From: Sulfidibacter corallicola
GTDB lineage: Bacteria; Acidobacteriota; Holophagae; Acanthopleuribacterales; Acanthopleuribacteraceae
DNA length: 64,000 nucleotides
NCBI RefSeq assembly: GCF_017498545.1
Contig: NZ_CP071793.1
Coordinates: 9,542,256 to 9,606,255 of the forward strand
Direction: 5' to 3'
Below are positions 41,001-45,851 of this stretch, in pieces. The translations under genes and the position numbers were made by a program. The notes below the pieces were generated by a model. That model was not told the origin of the DNA, did not search any database, and saw only the letters and a list, made by a program, of their open reading frames with translations. How positions within the stretch are numbered: the first letter of the stretch is position 1; each line of letters begins with the position of its first letter.

Positions 41001-41908
41001 ACGCCTACGCCGCCGGTAACCCGATCCTTTTCTGGGACCCGAATGGCTTGGCAGTTTATACTATTTACATTAGATCCTTCGCACCCTTTGAATCGTTTGG
41101 TGATCCAACGAAAGCGTTCACTGGCGAAGCCTACCATGGCGATGATAGGAGTTTTTCAGTTAATACAGGATCAATCACTTCTAGAATAACTCACATATTA
41201 ACCTATGACTCAGATACAAATAGTGTTGAGGTTGTTGCAACCTACAGTGACCCAAGCCATCACTGGGTGTTCGGTACAGCAATAGGAAGACCAACAGCCA
41301 CGCTAGAGCTGATCGAAAGCAAAGAGGCATTTTTGAAATTTTCAACTAAGTATAGAGGTAGTTTACCGAATCCTCCCTATCCTTATTTTTTAGAGTTGAA
41401 TGATTGGATGAAAGAGAAGGGTAAGACTCTTAGACGCATTGGGACTCCTGATATTGATGTCTTAACAAATGTCATTATCGAAAAAATTGACAGCAATAAA
41501 CTTGGGTTAATGCTGGAAATGCTTGGCGATGCATTTCCTAGCGCTGAGGCATTTATCATAGACCCGGCAGGAAATGCCGTTTTCATTGGAGGTGCAAATG
41601 CTGTAACCGATGGTATTCTAGCACCTGAGCTGAATCCTGCTACAATGCTTGGAGGAGTGAACAAACGTTTCATGGACTATCAAGAAGTCATACTTCACCT
41701 AAACAAGGAAGGTCATTTTGTAGCAGTGACAACGCCACAAGGAACATTCTCAAGAGAAAAATGGAATGAAATCTTTGCATCGAATAGAAACAAAAGACTT
41801 AGGGATTTGATTTCCATCCGAGATTTTGAAAAAACCAAAAAGAAGAGCTATGAATCCACCATAAGAGAGAAAAATTCATTCAAAAATGGAGAGATGTTGC
41901 ATGATTAA
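29030..41908 (+). CDS. Giant secreted RHS/YD-repeat polymorphic toxin
   Basis: 4292 residues; ATG 29030 with GAGGT upstream and a clear signal peptide (MIAKRLIPCLLLLIGPAWGA, then FAQE). The N-terminal half carries Ig-like and adhesive modules: a carboxypeptidase-regulatory-like domain near residue 290 (GLVLDSETSHPLTGVTVQLE) and Big_5-type Ig repeats (STPQDKGTDVLIADPLYLEF near 1465). YD repeats run from about 2180 to 3900 (YDALGRLARTTDTQTG, YTYNRWGAVASM). The RHS core ends with MHHRYYDAKLGHFLNPDFR and AYAAGNPILFWDPNG near residue 4005. The last 286 residues are the variable tip: composition drops from GC-rich to AT-rich exactly after DPNG, the mark of a swapped toxin domain. I do not recognise the tip's activity. 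A candidate immunity gene overlaps the 3' end. Confidence 0.9.
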   Translation: MIAKRLIPCLLLLIGPAWGAFAQETITIALDDTARFRAAATATLSGTVTPTDASLSIDGTILALDGNGRFSHDVTLTEGLNTFFFTATKDGLPEARLKRDLFRDTVAPVLAISEPLPDLRTNRTSLHIIGEAGDALSKPVTLTRDGQPVAVVGHRFYDRDVPLQSGANTFQYTLTDAAGNTAEQSLTVHHKIEPPTIDLTAPGSVDARSNFDIAVSFEPAAEIASVRVYLNADLVLEASDGSALQQTFQDDGSRASHQLRLEVRDVYGNEAQLERDLPVAHPNFVHGLVLDSETSHPLTGVTVQLESPAASTTAVTDDAGRYVAYLAGSPITARVTDPTYVPIARTLDVPPAGGARLFDLRLTRRGPPHSTAQVFSDPLLRLQFASGFSGTSRVTPLRTQALPILLPLGYAPLRAFELADATGIGTLQVQLRRPPRELPPATEVLLLRRDGDGWRVTEHLTVGGTRIDATWTAAGNGVYAAVLRDTRFVTETPAVGSFLIRQNHAWIPRADTADAVAFPRMVSLLDTPRTLLRFLAHGHHPSGAVARLRAREHHTYFDGQHLFPDYLLDVTCYYYGENLDGRAKLVGRLPIEARGEITRGHTRAASIKFYLEGGSPPLGGFRYDAVHDLGPLQLDFGPQPVNPRAVRTRLADISDIPMPAGAERLASFTLTVGRELDASPSIRFQHGAREALVLLRRQDAATWVYAGRLRFVDGAWQAAPEDVDVTTTGAYALVALPFSITELRGQVTFAASPVVGVTLQTEVHPWRATSAADGGFRFAVARWNQPQTVDAYDPATTRSAQLHLADTSTDDLRDGLDLALQAPDFRLVEHRPAANQVHVSRHEIPSLTFSHALGGTVDDWTQAITLQGGGTTVPLRIQRQADYRTLTLNPQAPLADDTEYTVTVGTSLLSQHSHPLVSAASFSYRTADRSAVGTLDLKRFYLTASGDDLAVHAPADAYPARSQIRLINRNTAATVTDTMLGGDYQRGIEGDIGDRIQVAVTRPDGQSASIELDSIRTGPGQVILGGQPFVLDLGEGTTLHIERVLDGVGREVRFALADEAEIRAELAKVPHHGDDPFGAFYGGLRITPLDGGPVPRLSGRFQLDLDPATIGTAMLSFVALQPEVSFPANPLEPETLTPHTFATLADAVAVRDGQLGSTTKRTRTKRFGGRIAASLGQAYARLYGLFHTDSTSFIFGQSLRQDVRNQVDTTYGNLMWVEPPPSWFNPDRYTRAGTPYYPCQNVYFYQRFGDGENAFFKPLGLTGPLADGDFIAEPDPGQPTILAMDPVTHRLTLLELRPSSASYLLAGSRAYRVTAWLRWPKQGGAGSDAELELDWQVVTLDDDEPVVHAGLTETFRQTGKLLLDPGQTGGKTPQIQVTIKADQALKHAVAKIPEVGWEETVTRDTRHDAITVLLPATAYGTERKLDVALTVVDIKDQSQDVYKRVWLVRPDQAAGIPNVAPAVLASTPQDKGTDVLIADPLYLEFSEPVRDVGPASVTLTPDGGDPVTLAFFDANGLPVEAATEVRLLTVQPTEALKLDTVYTLDVRGVRDQENRTLLQPADTKASGTEPAKDHYRIQFRTQTSKPQTVVPETGDLRAYAGLRNLLVGLDGITNPDGIASGFKLRIYDTDTRHSEPRLLTEYPEAIRAPGMLAPNLVLITKEALAAAPGAEVFAIERDNRERLRALPAGTMLVVQYYSFAQHSYVLMFLHYNGAKFEEKGHFRVPTTGAQGGFAAIGPYLILGDFDLTEAGPVGTATVHDVRQYLEQLANIDATTLQDSLGGGRHLYAWQKTKPVGHYANPRGVVRLAPFLHQTEDGLVPAFAAAAFGYPGLNAIVPQESDLLPPVHPPYDRRALAKTVWPHRTGTETAPGEPGRFGVSRLRCAVVEAFPTQSALGETLTRDIAIFGERGLDQDGSLYIYEVPEKTDLDQDTQPRFTLDLPGGFLGLAADRAHGLVAVRTRIGNAMGVGVLDLRALYARGRAQGVSQWTLDQAFAEEMFLTWIDDDADQAPVGRQLFMHDGALYWSLSDERLRRLPLASNPYRTFGWLSYDLARWQAGTARHDTSGRIRDPQGMLTHQPYGVLYATDLDVENGEEADLAFTVEMGTFEVEVFAQESLKLTYRLEGESGTAEVVHEVKDAKARTLVGFDTRKLNVAIQNQAKALREHGFLKGEVALTLTRQGTTVMQRTLPFLVAWHSVPTRYVDDLRFHGGLDLLTGSPELHQTDLAVSARDARLDLSWRRSFHRDYAFGSGPYGVGMLDGARLYQAMPVWWRPQDVDAVDGAGQEGEETVARNFTTAKVHQRLIFEQPGQFQIQAGLAEDGDKVGVRNDALSQVRRFPDRGPWHLIHRGNVVYKLRSKLRWPEYRDLLSQINERTRDKKETDRLRFPLMRFPGSMQAPGSLYGEVQLTERVDYPWKNQMAAEDAARFPTELWDAPNDSGGRRTIDRTWKMNPVGTVIETQTMQTRSVQGTYDYTDDGYLARVELNQTSGGGTPRGYTLTWSEPVAEVGQLKLRRLEKVEALNAGDDNVVFEAQYPPKSLTTSNLGDGYCLQSLDVARDGTTGYVVSVALPGCGEVPELRRTFGTMSGTRLSSGYTFEGVDATHTFSRTWERRKLDGFRFDPDQGGTAVTMGDSVLPIHQWQLTGDSFGDQIFGYDALGRLTSHQIHGTSQSWTYQIMPWWIETPDTMTNAVGDKLRYEVSEKSLVVSDANADGEGGTSATQTTFFSTSGVPIRTEDLVGRVQGGTTSVHYRPSGKDMDAGSFSTRSQNLPGTGMAMTERRLNPFGDVTEESHLDVTSRFTYDGLGRLDTETDVTLGRTLNVGYEVVSGQGPRIAVVDQSTEITTETDYDIWGRVTAQRRTAPDPQNLSYTYDALGRLARTTDTQTGQTETYTYFGTTSQPTRVVTGQGGTSVTTTYDVVQSEKGPITNRATVQAQGESYVEHLVTDALGRVEETKMADVGKVRIVYDVFGRATRVEKFLEDPAKADETVDGVDSAIVITYEKGKITVVDGFKDITTVTSWSDPAGQTVTTKVFGSGVDQERETKTATSIAASPRRLRVVTEEKGEGQTVTTTAEVNGRGDVVKAGSGPIEVTATAFNSSGDPTQMTIGSTLGSGQAKRAQAATSVAIAYDRYNRVMGGTNAHGLNWSIDGYDGRWRPTGTTDTRGLTTQRSYDDWRDTLRTVTTAEPNRSGSETLTLFSREQAGQPGMSLLTERSTSWLGETTEVTRHIANAAAGVDVTRNGKTMRIRRDAETDQVRTIDDFENDRTQVDPERFGRRIRATLPDGAEHELELNGFGQPRAFRDNGVTTRKWVRDALGRVDEVRTPDRVYDFDYSEESLGLASITGGRHDLNFSNWSPLGQPQTIEIGDVARIEVQYHPGGRPSCATLTRKGGLPTQMNYNAHGDLVGLKRGNQPLTEYTYNRWGAVASMTVGNSQPLQVFGSGDSATVNLPGGVTADVDTEGRLSQVTYPGLATKEYGYDGLGQLTSVTIGGVLLRSYQYGQGRLEQITAGEPGSEEVYVYGYDVDGRLASLTRDGVPWGNWTYPDLEDLRQQEGLAEPNRVQSYTDPNGVTISYRYEDGQVTLIDIEQGPSFQIAYDVGGNQTLIRAMGMEAKYTEWENGMPTRIAWGDGTSFDLAQDEMGQLDQIAESEGIFLLDLDWEDVPSEGLCSEAGEAGPPDKKISKVTRKAPGLEETWEPEYTEGQQLQSIQITRTGGQGTDTLTENYGEVRNQLLGGLTRVLNGTVVRDDVFTHDPTVDHRRVDSVTGTGGVDVYSYDPVLGNLTRIDYRDGRVREFAWDGFRRLTEIREDGQVLGAYAYDHQNRRIRAATPASDVPLVFAWHDSRVIAIGQQRGTLEAPRIEWTHAIGQGPLGPAFLKDLTGGGNDYYIATDHLGTPYAYKHVGSGTVYLSPLTPWGERVQSPSLGVQAGVAPDSVFASVPLGLGGHLVDWETSLTQMHHRYYDAKLGHFLNPDFRVPDLYDLTTVKEPYAYAAGNPILFWDPNGLAVYTIYIRSFAPFESFGDPTKAFTGEAYHGDDRSFSVNTGSITSRITHILTYDSDTNSVEVVATYSDPSHHWVFGTAIGRPTATLELIESKEAFLKFSTKYRGSLPNPPYPYFLELNDWMKEKGKTLRRIGTPDIDVLTNVIIEKIDSNKLGLMLEMLGDAFPSAEAFIIDPAGNAVFIGGANAVTDGILAPELNPATMLGGVNKRFMDYQEVILHLNKEGHFVAVTTPQGTFSREKWNEIFASNRNKRLRDLISIRDFEKTKKKSYESTIREKNSFKNGEMLHD

Positions 41909-42356
41909 ACCAGAAATAAGAAAATTGAACATCCTGATAATTTTGTTCACTCTATCGATTACTTCCTTTTGCACTAAACATGAATTTTATTACTTTGTAA
42001 AAGCAAAAGAAGACGAACCCTTTGTGATAATATTTGACCACCCAAATGGAGATTCTGCCGATTATTCAAAGAAACGAATCGAATATCATGTACCTCAGAA
42101 TGGAATTTTGTTTTTAGAATCGAGGGAGCCGGGAAGTGAAAATGTAAAAATGCACTTTTTTTATCAAAAAAACAATGAATGGACAGAGATGCCAAGAGAT
42201 AAGATGCGTTTGCGTGTTGGAGAGTTTTTATTCAACAGCGATACTAAGACCTATGTCACTGCGCATTTTTTCTTCCCTGAAAATTCTCACAAAAAAATGA
42301 ATGACAAATCCATGATTGAAATGCTTGAAAAAGCAAAGAGAGAGGATGTGCAGTGA
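41901..42356 (+). CDS. Candidate immunity protein for the giant RHS toxin
   Basis: 151 residues; ATG 41901 with GGAGAG 7 nt upstream, overlapping the toxin stop by 8 nt (an upstream ATG at 41886 is less well placed). Its AT-rich composition equals that of the toxin tip, so the two were probably acquired together. The N-terminus has a hydrophobic helix (LNILIILFTLSITSFC) ending in Cys, suggesting membrane anchoring or an imperfect lipoprotein signal. The immunity protein, and so perhaps the toxin's target, would then be in the periplasm or envelope. The C-terminal part is beta-rich, then helical. No known family. Confidence 0.6.
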   Translation: MIKPEIRKLNILIILFTLSITSFCTKHEFYYFVKAKEDEPFVIIFDHPNGDSADYSKKRIEYHVPQNGILFLESREPGSENVKMHFFYQKNNEWTEMPRDKMRLRVGEFLFNSDTKTYVTAHFFFPENSHKKMNDKSMIEMLEKAKREDVQ

Positions 42357-43266
42357 AGTTTCTCGGTTTAAAAAAAGTTGTGTGAGAGCCAAACGAACCG
42401 CACCCGGTCGCAGAAAGAGCTCTAACCTACATTGAGATCCATCAACGAGGACTAGCTTTTCAGGCAGGCCAGGCTCCAGAAAGTTCAAGAAGACGGCTTG
42501 GCGATTTATGCAAGGCTGCTCTCGTATTGATCAAGCTCTTTTTTCGGTAGGCGGTCAAACAAGAACCACAATTAGGCATAGGTCCTGTGTGCCGCCATAT
42601 GTAGTCGCACCACCTAAGTTAAAGCTCCCTGCTCTGGAAGATGGATATGAATCGGTAGACAGATGCGCAGAAATGGCCGCGTTCGGCAGAGGCGTCACCG
42701 TCGGCCAAAAAAGTTTGCCATTCCCTCCTCCCTGGCAAAGTACATTTCAGGACTCTGCTTGGTAATCGGAGGATTCAAACCGACGCTCGAATTTGACCAC
42801 GCCATCCGCCCCGATCACCCGAACCCCGACAAGCCGAATTCCCGATTCCAGATACGCGAGGCGCAGATTTTACCTGCCAAGTGCAAACAGCACCCGAACG
42901 ACGCTTCTTTCTTTATAGGCGATTCGCTCGCCACGGCAACAACCAATCAGATCCGTCTCAACCGTTGAAAAAGGAATGTGTAGGCCTTCCGAAAAGAAAA
43001 CGCGTCAGAAGGGTCACCGCCGGCAAAGTGATGCCAAGTAACCCAACAGCCAAAACCAGCAGCAGGCTGCTTTGCTCTCTCGGAAGCACAAACGACTTGA
43101 GCAACTGAATGCCCCTGATAATTCCCTCAATGAGGATACGCTCGGGGCCATAAAAACGCCGCTTCCAATATTAGAATTGCGGTTAAGTAAAGCTGCATTG
43201 TCTAAAGCAGGTAGACAACATCGTTTTGAATTCAACCCATTACCCCAAAACAAGTATTCAAGGCTG
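42357..43266. other. Gene-poor stretch with one decayed paralogue
   Basis: About 900 bases. The only recognisable content is a truncated, shifted copy of the orphan family A gene (42790-42945). The other short frames have no ribosome site or family character. Confidence 0.45.
42790..42945 (-). pseudogene. Decayed copy of orphan family A (C-terminal part)
   Basis: On the minus strand this segment aligns by eye with the last third of the genes at 44024-44473 and 47570-47956. Shared plus-strand blocks include GAATTCCCGA, TCCAGATACGCG and AACAGCACCCGAACGACG. Small insertions and deletions break the frame and the 5' two thirds are gone. It shows that family A has been duplicated and lost repeatedly here. 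Confidence 0.6.
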
Positions 43267-43848
43267 TTAATACTCATCATCGATGAGGAATTGCTTAAGA
43301 ATCTTCTCGCCAATGGCCCACGCATTTGCCCATTCTTTTTCAGGACTTTCGAAGGTTACGATAAAAAGAGTATCTCTTTTGTCATTAGCGATGTAGTTTT
43401 GATGTACGATGATGGGTTCGCCCACAACCGGAGCGTTGCGATATCTAATACCGAATGCTTTAAAAGGACCAGTACCTAAATCAGCGGAAGACAAAATGGT
43501 GTTTTCACTACTCTCGTTTATTGCTTGAGCCATACGTATAGCAAAAACAGAAGCTGGCAAACCCTCCTTCTTTTGAATAAACTTTATCACCTGCAATGTT
43601 AGACCGGTAGTAAATGATCCATGTTCCAATACTGATTCTTGTGAAATAACGTAAACGTGAGCGGAGCCTCGTTGTTCGTGCTTGAAGAACCATCCGTTTG
43701 GCTTAAGAAAAGCAGAGTTTATTTCTGAAAATTGTTGCCAGGTGTATCCTGATGGAGGTGGAGGCATACTGTCGTCATGTGCTTTTGAATCTTGTCCGAG
43801 CGAATAAGTCAAAGAAAGAATGATGATAGCGAAAAAACAAACCTTCAT
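43267..43848 (-). CDS. Small secreted protein of unknown function
   Basis: 193 residues; ATG 43848 with AGGAG 7-8 nt upstream is preferred to an upstream in-frame ATG at 43902. A signal peptide is clear (MKVCFFAIIILSLTYSLG). The mature part has a PsbP/DUF1795-like feel: the motif LKPNGWFFKHEQRGSAHVYV followed by a helix (GLPASVFAIRMAQAIN) and strands ending in DTLFIVTFESPEKEWANAW. Such folds are small periplasmic or lipoprotein domains. The resemblance is weak and no function is assigned. Composition is AT-rich, like the toxin tip nearby, so it may be another acquired cargo gene. Confidence 0.65.
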   Translation of the reverse strand: MKVCFFAIIILSLTYSLGQDSKAHDDSMPPPPSGYTWQQFSEINSAFLKPNGWFFKHEQRGSAHVYVISQESVLEHGSFTTGLTLQVIKFIQKKEGLPASVFAIRMAQAINESSENTILSSADLGTGPFKAFGIRYRNAPVVGEPIIVHQNYIANDKRDTLFIVTFESPEKEWANAWAIGEKILKQFLIDDEY

Positions 43849-44023
43849 AAAATATCTCCTTCTGTTTGGGACAGCAATAACCCTGTGCCATTCACTTTTC
43901 AAATGAATTTATCAACGGATAGGCTTCGAAATAATATTTAGAGAGTCTGGCTGCTCTCAAAATAAATTCGGCACACACCTTTGCTTACTTAAGCCCCCCA
44001 AATAACATAAGGCAGAGACTTAG

Positions 44024-44473
44024 CTAACCTTTGAATCTGACTTGGCCATCCGATCCGATTACCCGAATCCCGACAAACTGAATTCCCGACTCCAGATACG
44101 CAAACCGCAAGCTCTGCCCTCCCGGCGCCAACAGCACCCGAACGACGATTCCCTCCTTGTGGGCCACCCACTCGAAGTCGGCCTTGACCTTCTGCGGTCG
44201 CTCGCCTGAGCCTAGGTCCCAGTAGACGAAGTGGCCCGGGTTGGCCTCCAGGCCTTCGAGTAGAGCTAGATGGTACTTGTGATAAACCTCAGCCGATAAT
44301 GGACCAGTCGCCGCAGGCTTGGCGGCTGGTGCCTTGGTCTTTTTCTTCTTTCGCGAGCCTTTGCTTTTGGGAATAGCGGGTGGGCTTCCTTTGGTTTCAT
44401 CTGTCACCCTTCTCGAGTCGCCATCATCATAAAACGGAAGCCCTGTCATTTTCGCTGGCAGGCCCAGAACCAT
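44024..44473 (-). CDS. Orphan family A protein, copy 1
   Basis: 149 residues. A Lys/Ser-rich basic N-terminal tail (KSKGSRKKKKTKAPAAKPAA) is followed by a compact domain: YHKYHLALLEGLEANPGHFV, YWDLGSGERPQKVKADFEW, VVRVLLAPGGQSLRFAYLES. It shares this domain almost residue for residue with the gene at 47570-47956, and a decayed copy lies at 42790-42945. No signal peptide is visible; the basic tail could bind nucleic acid. It is divergent from family B copy 1, 104 nt away. I recognise no known family. Confidence 0.65.
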   Translation of the reverse strand: MVLGLPAKMTGLPFYDDGDSRRVTDETKGSPPAIPKSKGSRKKKKTKAPAAKPAATGPLSAEVYHKYHLALLEGLEANPGHFVYWDLGSGERPQKVKADFEWVAHKEGIVVRVLLAPGGQSLRFAYLESGIQFVGIRVIGSDGQVRFKG

Positions 44474-44577
44474 CGCACCTTTTGTTGAAAAATACGCCTG
44501 TCAGGTAAAGGCGCCTTGCGTCCCGGATTTCAACCTGAGCCGCCTAGGATGCCCAACCTCTCCCGAAAGGAACTAAC

Positions 44578-45354
44578 ATGATGCCGACGCTCACTTGGAT
44601 CGTTTTCTTGTCCTTTCTCCCTGGTCCGGCCGTTCGGGCCACAATTGACCCGGCACCGTATGTGGGGATCATGAATGTCCTCACTCGCGCCGAATCGATC
44701 GAGGAAACCACCGACATCATCCGCACCTACCGCCAAGACCATCTGGCCTACCTTCGCGGTCTGGCCCGAAGTCGCGACGCCCAACTGCTGCCGCCAGGAG
44801 TCGAAGTCCTGGAGGGTGCCATCGTCGTCGACGGCCAAGTCGCGGCGCACCTGTTGCCCGTCACCCACCGGCTGTTCTATTTCCTGGATGATCTCACGGA
44901 GCGGACAGGTCAGCGGGACACGCACATTGTCGCACTCGTAGCCCGCGGGGTGGATCCGCAAGACCTCAACGTGTTGATCAACGCCGTTCCCGAGGACTTC
45001 AACCGCATGTTTTGGACGCTGGACCTTCAACGGAAAGCGATACAAGAATCGTGGTTCGGCTTCTTGCTCGAAGATCCGGTCGACGAAGACGCCTTGACGG
45101 ACGACGTCCTGTTCGATATATGGCTTTCCGTCCAGGAATTGAACGACGAAACGGATGCGGCGCTGGTACGCCACGTGTTCGCGGACATGTCTTTGGAGGG
45201 TCGCGAGGTGTTAATGGCCTACGCTTGCGAATTACCTGTCGATGGAATGTATGGTTTCACTCTCGAAGACCCTACACCCGAGGCAGTGGCGGTAGGCATC
45301 CGAGATGGCACCATTCGAGAGGAAGGTGATTCAATCGAAAAAGAGGAACCTTGA
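44578..45354 (+). CDS. Secreted orphan family B protein, intact copy
   Basis: 258 residues; ATG 44578 with AAGGA 7 nt upstream. A signal peptide is evident (MMPTLTWIVFLSFLPGPAVR). The mature protein is acidic and helical (RAESIEETTDIIRTYRQDH; LFYFLDDLTERTGQR; DMSLEGREVLMAYA). Two decayed relatives lie at 49335-49476 and 49552-50126, and even the 5' leader is shared (a block close to TACGC-n3-TCAGGTAAAGGCGC). This is thus a small family duplicating locally. No known domain. It may be an adhesin, immunity or envelope protein, but nothing in the sequence decides. Confidence 0.65.
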   Translation: MMPTLTWIVFLSFLPGPAVRATIDPAPYVGIMNVLTRAESIEETTDIIRTYRQDHLAYLRGLARSRDAQLLPPGVEVLEGAIVVDGQVAAHLLPVTHRLFYFLDDLTERTGQRDTHIVALVARGVDPQDLNVLINAVPEDFNRMFWTLDLQRKAIQESWFGFLLEDPVDEDALTDDVLFDIWLSVQELNDETDAALVRHVFADMSLEGREVLMAYACELPVDGMYGFTLEDPTPEAVAVGIRDGTIREEGDSIEKEEP

Positions 45355-45389
45355 TGGCCCGGTCTAAGAACCAGATTCCCATACCGACA

Positions 45390-45476
45390 TTAAAAGGGGT
45401 GACTTATCCGTCGCTTGCATCGCTGACTTGCAAGGCTGCCTAATTCAGCCATCGCAATCCATTCGGAAAAGCTCAT
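45390..45476 (-). CDS. Possible 28-residue small ORF after tRNA-Met
   Basis: ATG 45476 follows GGAGAA closely and opens a 28-codon frame (MSFSEWIAMAELGSLASQRC, then KRRISHPF) on the same strand as the tRNA cluster, 43 nt after tRNA-Met. It may be a genuine small protein of that transcript or chance. There is no family evidence. Confidence 0.2.
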   Translation of the reverse strand: MSFSEWIAMAELGSLASQRCKRRISHPF

Positions 45477-45519
45477 TTCTCCAGAAGACGCCACTTGCTC
45501 AAAGCCGGTACGTATTTGA

Positions 45520-45591
45520 TTCCAAGGGCGGGATTCGAACCCGCGTCCTTCCGGTTATGAGCCGGATGCTCTGCCGCTGAGCTACCTTGGG
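45520..45591 (-). tRNA. tRNA-Met (CAT), C1-A72 mismatch
   Basis: The cloverleaf folds on the minus strand: acceptor CCCAAGG with CCTTGGA, D arm GCTC/GAGC, anticodon arm TCCGG-CTCATAA-CCGGA, T arm GCGGG-TTCGAAT-CCCGC, discriminator A, CCA not encoded. The 1-72 position is C-A, the mismatch that marks bacterial initiator tRNA. The D stem and the third anticodon-stem pair are elongator-like. It is last in the cluster's direction of reading. Confidence 0.9.
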
Positions 45592-45629
45592 TCAATGAAC
45601 GGCGATCGCGACCCAGGCGTGACCGCCAA

Positions 45630-45702
45630 TCCCGAGGGCGGGAGTCGAACCCGCAACACTCCGGGTAAGAGCCGGATACTCTGCCAGTTGAGCTACCTCG
45701 GG
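45630..45702 (-). tRNA. tRNA-Lys (CTT)
   Basis: Minus strand. Acceptor CCCGAGG pairs perfectly with CCTCGGG. The anticodon arm is TCCGG-CTCTTAC-CCGGA with anticodon CTT reading AAG, and the T arm GCGGG-TTCGACT-CCCGC. Discriminator A; CCA not encoded. The body is very similar to the tRNA-Met 38 nt downstream, so the cluster grew by duplication. Confidence 0.92.
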
Positions 45703-45729
45703 TTTGGAATGTAAAAGGTCAAGGAGTTT

Positions 45730-45757
45730 GCGGGCGCATGGCCACGCCATGGCCCGC
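45730..45757 (-). other. Hairpin in the spacer between two tRNA genes
   Basis: GCGGGC (45730-45735) pairs with GCCCGC (45752-45757), and ATGGC (45738-45742) pairs with GCCAT (45746-45750), leaving a small internal loop. It lies in the 64-nt spacer between the 8-nt-loop tRNA and tRNA-Lys and could be an RNase processing site or an attenuator. Confidence 0.4.
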
Positions 45758-45766
45758 AGGTGGGGT

Positions 45767-45839
45767 GCCCAAGAACGGGGCTCGAACCCGCGTCCTCCCG
45801 GATGAAGAGCCGGGTGCTCTGCCACTGAGCTATCTTGGG
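45767..45839 (-). tRNA. tRNA with 8-nt anticodon loop (CTTC or CTT)
   Basis: Minus strand. Acceptor CCCAAGA pairs perfectly with TCTTGGG. D arm GCTC/GAGC; T arm GCGGG-TTCGAGC-CCCGT. The anticodon stem CCCGG/CCGGG closes a loop of eight bases, CTCTTCAT, not seven. Reading U33 and A37 as usual leaves the quadruplet CTTC, complementary to GAAG. A three-base reading would give CTT (Lys) with an unusual C37. Discriminator C. The 5' end lies 12 nt after the stop of the 446-residue gene. It may be a +1 frameshifting tRNA, a decoy or a decayed gene. Confidence 0.8.
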
Positions 45840-45851
45840 ACATTCGTGATT

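Noticed and set aside
42508..43479. Several short plus-strand frames in the gene-poor stretch
   Set aside because: They overlap the decayed family A copy or lie antisense to the secreted protein gene, and none has a start signal.
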